Assembly (NCBI GenBank): GCA_013349325.1
Contig: DUZX01000037.1
Coordinates: 1-38,966 of the forward strand
Direction of reading: 5' to 3'
Length of the DNA: 38,966 bases
Source of the DNA: Desulfuromonadales bacterium
GTDB taxonomy: Bacteria; Desulfobacterota; Desulfuromonadia; Geobacterales; Pseudopelobacteraceae
Numbering within the stretch: position 1 is the stretch's first letter; every line of letters starts with the position of its first letter. Both the position numbers and the translations under genes were made by a program. Shown here in pieces: positions 8,643 through 17,442 of this stretch. Below the pieces are notes generated by a model. The model did not search any database. It had not been told where the DNA came from and saw only the letters and a program-made list of their open reading frames with translations.

Positions 8643-9449
8643 CTAAAAAAGGCTCTCTTTGACAATGACGTAGTCACCCGGTTTCAGCTTGACATTCTGA
8701 CTCATAGTGCCGTTCGTGCTAATTTCCTTGGCCTTGACCGGAATCGACACCTCCTCACTCCCCTGCTTTCTGCGGATCTGAGTATCGTTCTGACTGGCAA
8801 ACTTTGTAAATCCGCCCGCTTCAAGAATAGCCTCCATAACCGTTATACCTTCCCGGTACTCAATCGCTTTGGGAGTAGTAACGGCACCCAGGACATAGAC
8901 ACTCTTATCCAGCAGTAGCGGAATAAAGAGCGAGTCCCCCGGTTCAAGCAGGACATCTTCAGTGGTATCTCCGCCAACAATCAGCTTGTAAAAATCTTCT
9001 TTGATCTTTTTTCCGTTACGCTGCAGATACGATTTTTTGAGGTCGGCTGTTTTGACGTCACCAAAGGTGCAGAGCAGCTGCAAGAGCGTTGCGCGCTGCA
9101 ACAGTTCAAAGACGCCTGATTTCACGCCGCCACCAAAAACATAGACTTTGCTGTTGGTTATAGTACTGACCGTAACCGTTACAATCGGATTTTTAACCAG
9201 CTGCTTCAGTTTTTCGGACAAGGATGCCTGCAACTGAGTAGCTGTCTGCCGAATCGCAACGACCTCTCCCAAACCAGGAATAGTAATCTTGCCATCCGGC
9301 CGCACCCTGACCGTAAAGGTGAGCTCCTTAACGCCCCACACGGCAATATCCAGGCCGTCGCCCTCACCGATGACATAATCGCCGGCAAAGGCAGCCAGCG
9401 GCAACAACAGAAACAGCACAGCAGTAAAAACAATCTGTCGGATCTTCAT
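8643..9449 (-). CDS. XrtA system polysaccharide export protein (Wza family)
   Basis: 268 aa. A signal peptide (about 1-22, MKIRQIVFTAVLFLLLPLAA then FAG) leads into the polysaccharide-export domain (DYVIGEGDGLDIAVWGVKEL, then VRPDGKITIPGLGEV) and two SLBB domains (about 100-170 and 185-260). There is no lipobox cysteine, so unlike Wza it is not visibly a lipoprotein; this is common for the TIGR03027 group. It forms the periplasm/outer-membrane conduit for the polymer. AGGAG lies 7-11 bases before the start. Confidence 0.92.
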   Translation of the reverse strand: MKIRQIVFTAVLFLLLPLAAFAGDYVIGEGDGLDIAVWGVKELTFTVRVRPDGKITIPGLGEVVAIRQTATQLQASLSEKLKQLVKNPIVTVTVSTITNSKVYVFGGGVKSGVFELLQRATLLQLLCTFGDVKTADLKKSYLQRNGKKIKEDFYKLIVGGDTTEDVLLEPGDSLFIPLLLDKSVYVLGAVTTPKAIEYREGITVMEAILEAGGFTKFASQNDTQIRRKQGSEEVSIPVKAKEISTNGTMSQNVKLKPGDYVIVKESLF

Positions 9450-9500
9450 ATAAGCACAACTCCTAAAAAACTAATTCCCGCTGACTCCTGACTCCTCGCT

Positions 9501-10907
9501 TTACCGCACACCTTTCCCGAAGAGAACAACCTTGATCGTGTCAAAGAAGATCAGCGTATCCAGAAAGGGACCAATATTTTTAAGATAGTAGAGATCGTAG
9601 CGCAGTTTTTCGATTGCATCTTCGACCGAGGCGCCATATGGATATCTCACCTGCGCCCAACCGGTTAAACCGGGCTTTATAAAATGCCGCTTTGAATAAA
9701 AAGGGATCAGCTGCTGCAGCTTTTCGACAAACTCGGGGCGCTCGGGGCGGGGTCCGACAAAACTCATCTCACCTTTCAGCACGTTAATTAGCTGTGGAAT
9801 TTCGTCAATACGGGTATTCCGCAAAAACTTGCCCAGTGTTGTAACGCGAGGATCGTTTTTTCCGGCCCAGACCGCTCCCGTACCCTGCTCAGCGTCCTGG
9901 CGCATCGAGCGGAACTTGAAGAGCATAAACGGCTTTTCTTTCATACCGACGCGCTGTTGTCTGAAGAAAATCGGACCGGGTGAATCCAGCTTGATGGCAC
10001 ACGCGATCAGCGGAAATACCGGCAGAGTCATCAGCAGGCCGACCAGCGACAGAACGACATCAACTGACCGCTTACAGAAACTGAAGATGCTTGTACGGCG
10101 AAATCCGCTGGAAAATATGAACCATCCCGGCGTAATCGATTCGAGCATCAATTTACCCTGAACCAGTTCATAAAAAGCGGGCGCATCCATAACCTGGATA
10201 CCATTCAATTTGCACTTCAGAACGTCTCTGAGCGGAAAGACTCCGCGCCGCTCCGCGAGCGCAGCTACAATCAGATCGGTCTTGACCCGGGTAGCGGTGT
10301 CGAGGAGCCCATCCGCATCACCGATAATTTCACCGGGAGGGACCGACAGCTGGTCGACCTCCCGATCGGTCGAACGCGAATTGCCGTTTACCGGTGATGA
10401 CGAGCAGGAAGCATATCCGACCAGTGAAAAATATCCGGCGCTGGATGCGACCATCTCCCCCAGCTGGGCGGCCAAAGTGCCGGTTCCCAAAATAAGGACA
10501 CGCCGTGAGAAACGAGGCCGTCGGTTCTCAATCCAGAACAGGGTATGCCATACGAACTGAAGAATGATAAAAAGCGCCAGCGAGAGCAGCAGAACACCGC
10601 GCCCCATCATGACATCCGGATAGAGATAGTAGACCACAGAAAGCAGAGAAAATGAGGTGGCTGCGGCAAAGAGAATATTAATAAGAATTTCACGGCGACG
10701 GGTGTTCTTTTCAAAGGCATACACTTCCATCAGGTGCGACGAAAAGAGTATAATAGCGATAAAAAGAGACAGACTGACAGCAGTCGTCAGTCCGTCGACG
10801 GAATCGGAAAATTCAGTAACACCAAACCTGCCGACTGCGGCCGTTAAAAGCGCTACCGCCGCCAGTATGATATCGACAAGTATCAGAATAACTTCTCGAA
10901 AAACCAT
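9501..10907 (-). CDS. XrtA-associated membrane sugar transferase (priming glycosyltransferase)
   Basis: 468 aa of the TIGR03013 / polyprenyl-phosphate glycosyl-1-phosphate transferase type. About four or five N-terminal membrane segments (residues 1-125) are followed by a Rossmann-like domain (RVLILGTGTLAAQLGEMVAS) and the C-terminal bacterial sugar transferase domain. Its motifs are KRSVDVVLSLVGLLM, SPGPIFFRQQRVG, FKFRSMRQDAE and RIDEIPQLINVLKG ... FVGPRPERPEF. It should transfer the first sugar phosphate to undecaprenyl phosphate at the inner membrane. It begins 8 bp after prsT stops, a tight coupling. Confidence 0.93.
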   Translation of the reverse strand: MVFREVILILVDIILAAVALLTAAVGRFGVTEFSDSVDGLTTAVSLSLFIAIILFSSHLMEVYAFEKNTRRREILINILFAAATSFSLLSVVYYLYPDVMMGRGVLLLSLALFIILQFVWHTLFWIENRRPRFSRRVLILGTGTLAAQLGEMVASSAGYFSLVGYASCSSSPVNGNSRSTDREVDQLSVPPGEIIGDADGLLDTATRVKTDLIVAALAERRGVFPLRDVLKCKLNGIQVMDAPAFYELVQGKLMLESITPGWFIFSSGFRRTSIFSFCKRSVDVVLSLVGLLMTLPVFPLIACAIKLDSPGPIFFRQQRVGMKEKPFMLFKFRSMRQDAEQGTGAVWAGKNDPRVTTLGKFLRNTRIDEIPQLINVLKGEMSFVGPRPERPEFVEKLQQLIPFYSKRHFIKPGLTGWAQVRYPYGASVEDAIEKLRYDLYYLKNIGPFLDTLIFFDTIKVVLFGKGVR

Positions 10908-10915
10908 GAAAGATC

Positions 10916-13564
10916 CTATTTTTTAAGTTCGGCCAAAAGTGCTGACGCAGCAGGTTTGTCGCTAAAGTCGCCGAGAGAAAGTGCCTTCTGCAGGCTCTTG
11001 ACGGCAGCGGTTTTATCTCCGCCCGCAGACTGAGCCATTGCCTGATGATAGTGGACCGTCGGATTTTCCGGCAGCAGATTGAGTGCTTTTTCTATAACTT
11101 TTCTGGCGTCCTGATGGCGACCGTTTTTAAGCAGTGCCAATCCGAGCGTATCCATGACGCCGCCATTACCCGGCTCCTGTTTGAAAGCACTGATTGCCAG
11201 ACGAAGGGCCTCATCCTTGCTTCCATATCCTGACGCATAGAGATAGGCCAAATTATTGAGAGCTGGAACGTAGGTATCGGCCTTAGCCAAGGTCTGCTGA
11301 TACTTCGCAATCGCCTCTTTCTTTTTGCCGGTCAGATCGAGGAGCGAACCCTGTGCAAAAAGCGCCGGCACAAAGTCCGGCTTTTTACGGAGCGCATCAG
11401 TATAGGCAGCCATAGCCTGAGGGTAGTCCTTGCTGACTTCATAGAGATTGCCGAGATACAGTATCGCCTTGACATTGCCGGGCTCAACCCGGAGACCATT
11501 TTTCACTTCACTGATGGCACGCGGATAGTCTTTCTGACTTTCGTAAATGGAGCCCAGAACCATGTAACCACGGGCAGAAGTCGGATATTTTTCGATTATT
11601 TTTTTGGCCTGTTCGGATGCTTTGGCGGTATCATTCATGGCAACGTAGGTACCGATTTTGAGTGCAACTCCCGCTTCCGGATTCAGTGTTTCAATCTCCT
11701 GGTATACGGCGAGCGCGTCCTTGAATTTCTTCTCCGAGGCCAGTACCCGGCCCTTCATTTCTAGTGCCGTAAGATTTTTAGAATCGATCTTGAGCGCCTC
11801 ATCCAGAGCCGAAAGCGCCTTGGATGGCTCGCGTTTTTTCAGATGATAGGCGGCAAAGGCCATAAATGCACCCGGCTGTTTGGACTCGATGGCTTTTTGA
11901 TACTGTGCTGCCGCCTCATTGTCCTGCCCCTTTATTTCGTACAAAGCCGCCAAACCGAGCACGGCACGAATGTTTTTCGGGTCCATGCGAATCAGAGTCG
12001 CATACTCTTCAATCGCTTTATCATATTTGCCGCCAGCGGCGTAAAAGGTAGCCAGATTCTGATAGGAAGCCGCAAAAGCAGGATCCATCGTTTTTGCTTT
12101 CTGAATACTCTTCAAGCCTTCATCAACATTTTTCGTAGAAAAATAAACCGCTGCAATACTGTTGTAGAGAAAGGCATCCGACGGTTTACCGGTCAGTCCG
12201 GCTTTTAATATGGAAAGAGCCTTGGCACTGTTACCTGAACGCAAGTGGTAGGAAGCCAGCAGCAAGCGGCTGTTGAGCACATCCGGTGCGGCGTTGACCG
12301 CTGTTGTCAGTTCGGTTTCACCTTCAGCATTTTTCCCGCGACTAAAGTAGAAATACCCCTTCTTCAGATAGGCATCCACAATCTTGGGATTGATTTTTGT
12401 GGCCCGGTTAAATTCACGCATGCCATCTTCAAACATCCCCTTAGACATATAGGCGTTTCCCAGAAGATTGTGTGCGATGGCGTCACCATCATCCTGCTGC
12501 AGTACTTTCTGGACCTCAGTAATTGCATCATCAACACGTTTTTGCGAAAGCAGAATAGTTGCAGTCATCAAGCGGGCCTGACGGGAGGTAGGCACGTTAT
12601 CAAGAATTTTCCGGAACTGGCTCAGTGCACTTTCCAGTTCACCCTTGTTGTAATAGCAGAGGCCAAGAAAATGATATCCCTCCAGAGTCGGCATAATTTT
12701 AATGGACGTTTGAAGACTGGTCATCGCGTCAGGATAATTTTTCCGGTGAAACTGTACCAGCCCCTTCAGACGGTGACCGTCAGCTTTTTTGGGAAAAGCC
12801 TTGATCAGATCATCAGCAATTTTTTCAGCCGGATCCAGAGTTCCCTTTTCAATATGAATGAGGCCGGACTTGTACGCGGCCAGAGTCTCCGAAGGTGAGG
12901 CTGCTGTTATTTTACGGTAGATCTCCAGAGCCTTGTCAGCATTTCCGAGCTTGCTTTCCAGAGAGGCAAGCATGTACATGGCACGGTAATTTTTGGCATC
13001 TGACTGAACAACCTCTTCCAGCATTGATTTTGCCTGCGGTTCTTTGGAAGAGGATGCGTAGACAGCAGCCAGCTCCAACTTGGTTTTTGCGCGAGTCGGC
13101 GCTGCCGCGAGTGCTTTCTGCAGGTAGCGTTCGGCATCATCAAACTTTTTACTGACTGCGGAGGAGACACCTAAAACTTCCAGCCCTTCAACGCTGTTAG
13201 GGTGCTTGGCCAGATATTGCTCACCAAGTTTGAAGGCCTCTTCAGGCTTTTTATTGGCATTATTGATTTCGGCCAGATCCAGCAGGATATCGTCACGTGA
13301 CGGATTCAGGCGCAGGGCCTTCATAAATTCTTTTTCAGCCTGTTCCCTTTTCCCCATCTGGGCATAGGCCTTGGCTAGTTGGATGCGGGCATCCAAAAAG
13401 TTTTCATCCTTTTCCAATGCATTTTTAAAAAGGACTACCGCACCGCCGGGATTTCCTGCCTGCATCTGTTTGGTGCCTTCAGCAAACAAACCTTCTTTTG
13501 TTTTACTGTTACAGGCCGACAACAGAACCGATAACAGCAGTATCACACAAAACGTACGAATCAT
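10916..13564 (-). CDS. prsT: PEP-CTERM system TPR-repeat lipoprotein PrsT
   Basis: 882 aa from the ATG at 13564, chosen because GGGAGG sits 6 bases upstream and a type II signal peptide starts there (MIRTFCVILLLSVLLSAC, lipobox Cys18); an in-frame start 11 codons upstream lacks this logic. The mature protein is almost wholly tetratricopeptide repeats (over 20, e.g. AIAHNLLGNAYMSKGMFEDG). Size and place match the TIGR02917 PrsT lipoproteins that accompany exosortase A systems. It probably scaffolds the export machinery, facing the periplasm. It is the first gene of the seven-gene operon; a sigma-70-like promoter lies about 85 bp upstream. Confidence 0.93.
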   Translation of the reverse strand: MIRTFCVILLLSVLLSACNSKTKEGLFAEGTKQMQAGNPGGAVVLFKNALEKDENFLDARIQLAKAYAQMGKREQAEKEFMKALRLNPSRDDILLDLAEINNANKKPEEAFKLGEQYLAKHPNSVEGLEVLGVSSAVSKKFDDAERYLQKALAAAPTRAKTKLELAAVYASSSKEPQAKSMLEEVVQSDAKNYRAMYMLASLESKLGNADKALEIYRKITAASPSETLAAYKSGLIHIEKGTLDPAEKIADDLIKAFPKKADGHRLKGLVQFHRKNYPDAMTSLQTSIKIMPTLEGYHFLGLCYYNKGELESALSQFRKILDNVPTSRQARLMTATILLSQKRVDDAITEVQKVLQQDDGDAIAHNLLGNAYMSKGMFEDGMREFNRATKINPKIVDAYLKKGYFYFSRGKNAEGETELTTAVNAAPDVLNSRLLLASYHLRSGNSAKALSILKAGLTGKPSDAFLYNSIAAVYFSTKNVDEGLKSIQKAKTMDPAFAASYQNLATFYAAGGKYDKAIEEYATLIRMDPKNIRAVLGLAALYEIKGQDNEAAAQYQKAIESKQPGAFMAFAAYHLKKREPSKALSALDEALKIDSKNLTALEMKGRVLASEKKFKDALAVYQEIETLNPEAGVALKIGTYVAMNDTAKASEQAKKIIEKYPTSARGYMVLGSIYESQKDYPRAISEVKNGLRVEPGNVKAILYLGNLYEVSKDYPQAMAAYTDALRKKPDFVPALFAQGSLLDLTGKKKEAIAKYQQTLAKADTYVPALNNLAYLYASGYGSKDEALRLAISAFKQEPGNGGVMDTLGLALLKNGRHQDARKVIEKALNLLPENPTVHYHQAMAQSAGGDKTAAVKSLQKALSLGDFSDKPAASALLAELKK

Positions 13565-13647
13565 TTTTTCCTCCCTAACGCATCTAGCACGAATCACATG
13601 AGATATCAGCCCATGTCATGTAAGACGAATCGAATTTTCAAGCGCGC

Positions 13648-13676
13648 ATAGTAATATTAAAAGCAACTTTTGTAAA
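13648..13676 (-). promoter_or_regulatory. Predicted sigma-70 promoter of the EPS operon
   Basis: On the minus strand TTTACA, a 17-base spacer and TACTAT are followed by a 5' leader of roughly 75 bases to prsT. I see no sigma-54 -24/-12 element in this gap, although PrsR-type activators control some PEP-CTERM genes. Prediction by eye only. Confidence 0.45.
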
Positions 13677-13747
13677 GACAATACGCAGACATGTGCAGTA
13701 GGCGCTACGGGTGGACAGGAGCAGAGGGAGGGGAGGCTGAATTTAAA

Positions 13748-14413
13748 TTATAGTGACTCGTTTTTGATCGCTGCGACGACCGCTGCGATGTCAAGAACTG
13801 CGGCAGCGGGAATAAAGAGATCTATTTCACGTATCTGACGACCAACCAAACGGCCGGTCATTTTTTGAAACAGCTCCAGTTCGTTCGAGAACAGATCATG
13901 AAATCTGTAGCGGAGCTCCTCGAGCGGGCGCGGGTCAAGATTTTTGAAATTAAGACTGCACCACTCGTCGAAAAACTCCTCTCCGGAAACATCAATCAGC
14001 GGAATACCATTTAGTCGACAGGTCATCGGCCGGTGATTGTACACCAGACACCGGCCGGCCCCAGACAGCAGTACGCAGGGGGTTTCATCCTCCTCGGGCA
14101 TAAGCTGGTCCCATTTCTCTTCAGGAATTCCGTTGAGCAGCCACGGCTCAATAAAAAACGGAAATTGATACGATAGTGAGCTAAGGCGGCTCTCTGCAGC
14201 ACGCATGATATCGTGCTGCAGAGCAGCGGGAAGAAGGTCGACACCCTGTTTGAGGTAGAGAGCGTCAAGTAATGTAACATCGAACAGACCGCGGCAACAG
14301 GATGAACAGCCATCCCGACAGAGAATATGTTCGGGATGACTCTGACTGCACGTATGAAACCAGGTATCTACATCACGCAACAGCGCTCCGTAGCAATCGA
14401 TCAGATCAAGCAT
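13748..14413 (-). CDS. YkgJ-type zinc/iron-chelating cysteine-cluster protein
   Basis: 221 aa from ATG 14413; a GTG at 14425 in the same frame is an alternative, and neither has a strong ribosome-binding site. The cluster CRDGCSSCC near the N-terminus (CxxxCxxCC) and a later CLVYNHRPMTCRLNG with two more cysteines are the YkgJ/CxxCxxCC domain signature, predicted to bind a metal. Function in the family is unsettled. It follows ccoP by about 45 bp, so it may be the last gene of the cbb3 oxidase operon and might assist metal handling there (inference from position). Confidence 0.8.
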   Translation of the reverse strand: MLDLIDCYGALLRDVDTWFHTCSQSHPEHILCRDGCSSCCRGLFDVTLLDALYLKQGVDLLPAALQHDIMRAAESRLSSLSYQFPFFIEPWLLNGIPEEKWDQLMPEEDETPCVLLSGAGRCLVYNHRPMTCRLNGIPLIDVSGEEFFDEWCSLNFKNLDPRPLEELRYRFHDLFSNELELFQKMTGRLVGRQIREIDLFIPAAAVLDIAAVVAAIKNESL

Positions 14414-14456
14414 CGCTGCGCACACCGTTCATGATGTCGCGACGGAACATGAGTTG

Positions 14457-14948
14457 TTATTTAAGTGACAGTACAAATTCAACCAGGCTCTCGACCTGTT
14501 CATGTGTCAGCTGGTCTTTGAAAGCAGGCATACCGCCCGGTCTTCCCTCAGAAATACTCTTGGCAATATCAAGACGGGCTTTTCCAAATTTATATTTGGA
14601 CCTGGTCAGGTCCGGACCAACGCCCCCTTTGGCACCTTCCCCATGACAGCTGACACACATGCTGCCATAGAGCTGTTTGCCGACCGCTATGTAGGCCGAA
14701 ACCTCATGCGAACCGGTAGCCTTGTACGAACTGGTTGTTTCTACAGCTTTATGCGCAGCCTGTTTTTTCGCATCACGGTTTTTCAATACCGTTTCGGCTT
14801 CCGAACGCGAACTCCACCCGCTGAACAGGTAATACCCCATGAAGATTACTCCCCACACAAGCAGTATGGTTAAAAGAATGCGAAAGATAGCGGGTGAACT
14901 TTTTTCTTCTCGATATTTTATGCCATCATAATCGTGCTGTTCTGACAT
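14457..14948 (-). CDS. ccoP: Short monohaem CcoP-like cytochrome c subunit of cbb3 oxidase
   Basis: 163 aa. The N-terminus (HDYDGIKYREEKSSPAIFRI) with one membrane helix (about 21-42) resembles the FixP/CcoP N-terminal domain. The periplasmic part holds a single cytochrome c domain: haem motif CVSCH (98-102) and axial methionine in GGMPAF (M140). Canonical CcoP has two haems and about 300 residues, so one domain is missing here; the neighbouring CcoO carries the extra one. It should pass electrons towards CcoO/CcoN. It is the fourth gene of the operon. Confidence 0.82.
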   Translation of the reverse strand: MSEQHDYDGIKYREEKSSPAIFRILLTILLVWGVIFMGYYLFSGWSSRSEAETVLKNRDAKKQAAHKAVETTSSYKATGSHEVSAYIAVGKQLYGSMCVSCHGEGAKGGVGPDLTRSKYKFGKARLDIAKSISEGRPGGMPAFKDQLTHEQVESLVEFVLSLK

Positions 14949-14971
14949 ATCGTCGGCTCCTTGGACGGGAA

Positions 14972-15115
14972 TTAATCATCATCAAGCATTCTGTACTTCG
15001 GTTCTTCCAGTTTTTTCTTATGGTTCTTCCTCAGTGTTACAAAAGCTATGGCGGCTAAGATAGCGAGCATGAGCGCGGTCAAAAAGAGAAATACCATTCG
15101 GGCATCAAGCATCAT
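14972..15115 (-). CDS. ccoQ: CcoQ-like small membrane subunit, 47 aa
   Basis: A short gene between ccoO and ccoP. The ATG at 15115 overlaps the TGA of ccoO (ATGA), implying coupled translation. The protein (MMLDARMVFLFLTALMLAIL ...) has one membrane helix at about 7-27, then a basic RKNHKKK stretch and an acidic tail ending MLDDD. Size, topology and place fit CcoQ/FixQ, the subunit that stabilises the cbb3 complex. Sequence identity between CcoQ proteins is always weak, so position carries most of the weight. Confidence 0.75.
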   Translation of the reverse strand: MMLDARMVFLFLTALMLAILAAIAFVTLRKNHKKKLEEPKYRMLDDD

Positions 15116-15990
15116 TTTGCATCCAGCTTGATATAGGTGACCAGCTTCCAGATTTTCTGTTCGTCGAGCGACCCGCTGAAACCGGGCATACCTTTGGCTT
15201 CCACACCCTGCGCAATAAGTTTAAACAGTTCAGCTTCCGGCTTGGCGGAACCCTTCAATGCGGGTCCAAGTGTACCTTCGCGTTTTTCTCCGTGGCAGGA
15301 GGCACAGTGCTTTTTATAGAGCGCTTCGGCCTCTTCTTCGATCGCTTTCAGATCGGTGAACGGATTACTTTGCGCGCTGACGACTGCCGGAGCTTCAACT
15401 TTCTTGACCGGAATATCGGTTCCGAGTTTCCGCATGTAAGCGATGATGGCGTCCATCTCGGATTTACCCTTGAGCTCATCAAGGTCAGCCTGAGTGTAGG
15501 GGAAACCGAGCAGCTTCATTTTTCGTTCGGAGTAGGTTGTGTCCAGCGCTTTGTTCAGGAACGCATAGGACGGCATATTTGAGGCCGGCACAACCGATTG
15601 CGGATTGGCCATATGTTTACGGTGCCAGGCACCATTCGGATCGGGGAATTTCAACCCGATATGCGCCAGATCGGGACCGGTGCGACGTGATCCCCACAAG
15701 TGTGGACGATCATAGACAAATTCTCCTGATTTTGAATAGGATCCGCCGTAACCGTAGCGCTCCACGTCGGATGCTAGTGTACGGACCGTCTGGGAATGAC
15801 AGTTATTACACCCTTCACGCATATACAGGTCGCGACCTTCCTGTTGCAGCGGGGTATATGGTTTTACTTCGGCAATCCGGTCGCCCGGTCCGTTGATCCA
15901 TTTAAACGGTGCAATCATGGTAACTGATGTTCCGATCATAATCACAACAAATGCCAGAATGATAAAAATAACGGGATTTTTTTCCAACAT
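15112..15990 (-). CDS. ccoO: CcoO subunit of cbb3 oxidase with an extra C-terminal cytochrome c domain
   Basis: 292 aa. One N-terminal membrane helix (about 6-26) is followed by the CcoO domain (YTPLQQEGRDLYMREGCNNC; haem motif CNNCH at 61-65, NMPSY axial Met139, YGYGGSYSKSGEFVYDRPHL). A linker at about 195-210 leads to a second haem domain (CASCH at 229-233, axial Met268 in GMPGF). Normal CcoO is about 200 aa and monohaem. The added domain resembles one CcoP module, so the three c haems of a cbb3 oxidase are kept but redistributed 2+1. It takes electrons to CcoN, encoded 29 bp upstream. Confidence 0.88.
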   Translation of the reverse strand: MLEKNPVIFIILAFVVIMIGTSVTMIAPFKWINGPGDRIAEVKPYTPLQQEGRDLYMREGCNNCHSQTVRTLASDVERYGYGGSYSKSGEFVYDRPHLWGSRRTGPDLAHIGLKFPDPNGAWHRKHMANPQSVVPASNMPSYAFLNKALDTTYSERKMKLLGFPYTQADLDELKGKSEMDAIIAYMRKLGTDIPVKKVEAPAVVSAQSNPFTDLKAIEEEAEALYKKHCASCHGEKREGTLGPALKGSAKPEAELFKLIAQGVEAKGMPGFSGSLDEQKIWKLVTYIKLDAK

Positions 15991-16019
15991 GGTATCGTCC
16001 TCGTTTGTAGAGATTTAGG

Positions 16020-17420
16020 TTATGCCTTGGCAGTCTGTGAAACAGCACTTTTCTGGTACGTCTTGTAGATGTTGTAAATAAACAGTACTAAACCGACCAG
16101 ATAGATAATACCGCTGATCGCCCGGATCTTATAGTAGGGCATAATGGCGATCATGGTTTCCATAAAACTGTAGTGCAGAGTTCCGTCAGTATTTGTAGCC
16201 AGCAGCATACTCCCCTGCTGAACGCCGGCGATCCACATGGTAATCGAGTAAATCAGCTGACCGACCAGCACCAGCCAGAAGTGCGTGTCAGCCAGTTTGA
16301 CACTGTAAATTTCCGTTTCACACATTTTGGTGGTTGTGTAGTAGACGGCTGCAAAAATAATCATTGATACCCAGCCGAGCGTCCCCATGTGAACATGCCC
16401 CGGAACCCAATCGGTATAGTGAATAAATGCAGAAAAGGAACGTATCGACTGCATCGGACCCTGCAGGGTCTGCAGGCCATAGAAGGTGATACCGGTGATC
16501 AGGAATTTGACCAGATAATTGGTTTTCATCTGATCCCAGCGGCCATTCATAGTCAGATAGCCGTTCATGACCGCTCCCCATGACGGGGCAATCAGCATGA
16601 TCGAAAAAGCCATCGCCAAAGTCTGAATCCAGTCCGGAACGGGGGTCCAGAGCAGATGGTGGGCACCGGTCCAGAGGTACATGAAGATCAGACTCCAGAA
16701 GGCGATGATGCCCATGCGATGGCTGAAGATCGGATTGCCGGTAACTTTGGGCAGGAAGTAGTAAAACAGGGCCAGCGGAGGCGCGGTCAGAACCATGGCA
16801 ACGGCATTATGGCCATACCACCATTGCACATTGGCATCATTGGTTCCGGCGAAGATCGGATAGGATTTGAACAGATGCAACGGCACACCGAGGTTATTGA
16901 CAACGTACAGTACCGTGACCCCTACCAGGGCGGCCATGATGTACCAGAGCGATATATACATCTGCTCTTCCTTACGCTTGAAAATTGTCATAAACACGTT
17001 GATCGAAAACAGAACCCAGATGATTGCCACCACAACCGCCAGCGGCCATTCCAGTTCGGCATATTCCTTGGTTCGGTTGATCCCCATGGCCAGTGTGACG
17101 GCGGCCGAAGCGATGCCGATATTGAACAGCCAGAGCGTCACTCTCGCCAGACCGGGACTCCAGAGCGACGTCTTGGTAAGTCGTTGGGTGATATAGAAGA
17201 ACAGGCCGATAAAGCTGCCGATGCCCCAGCCAAAAATCCCGGCGTTGGTGTGGATCGGTCTCAGACGTCCATAGGTTAGATACGGCGCGACGTTTAACTG
17301 AGGCCAGGCCAGTTGCAGGGAGATCAGGATTCCGACTACAACCGAAATTGTCCCCCAGATGATGCTCCAGGTGATGAAACCTTTGACGGAATCATCAAAA
17401 TACCGCGTTGGTGCACTCAT
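16020..17420 (-). CDS. ccoN: cbb3-type cytochrome c oxidase subunit I (CcoN)
   Basis: 466 aa from ATG 17420 (AGGAGC upstream; the frame extends 37 codons into guaA without similarity). About 12 membrane helices. Haem and copper ligands are visible: RPIHTNAGIFGWG (low-spin haem His), WWYGHNAVA (CuB His), TGAHHLLWTPVPDW (two CuB His) and DWVPGHVHMG (haem b3 and haem b histidines). It is the catalytic oxygen-reducing, proton-pumping subunit in the inner membrane and suits low oxygen. It begins only 22 bp after the guaA stop, so part of its transcription may come from the guaA promoter. Confidence 0.95.
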   Translation of the reverse strand: MSAPTRYFDDSVKGFITWSIIWGTISVVVGILISLQLAWPQLNVAPYLTYGRLRPIHTNAGIFGWGIGSFIGLFFYITQRLTKTSLWSPGLARVTLWLFNIGIASAAVTLAMGINRTKEYAELEWPLAVVVAIIWVLFSINVFMTIFKRKEEQMYISLWYIMAALVGVTVLYVVNNLGVPLHLFKSYPIFAGTNDANVQWWYGHNAVAMVLTAPPLALFYYFLPKVTGNPIFSHRMGIIAFWSLIFMYLWTGAHHLLWTPVPDWIQTLAMAFSIMLIAPSWGAVMNGYLTMNGRWDQMKTNYLVKFLITGITFYGLQTLQGPMQSIRSFSAFIHYTDWVPGHVHMGTLGWVSMIIFAAVYYTTTKMCETEIYSVKLADTHFWLVLVGQLIYSITMWIAGVQQGSMLLATNTDGTLHYSFMETMIAIMPYYKIRAISGIIYLVGLVLFIYNIYKTYQKSAVSQTAKA

Positions 17421-17442
17421 TCTTCTGCTCCTTTTGTTAGAA

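Noticed and set aside
12245-12898. 217-codon plus-strand frame within prsT
   Set aside because: Antisense shadow of the TPR-coding region caused by the regular repeats and codon bias.
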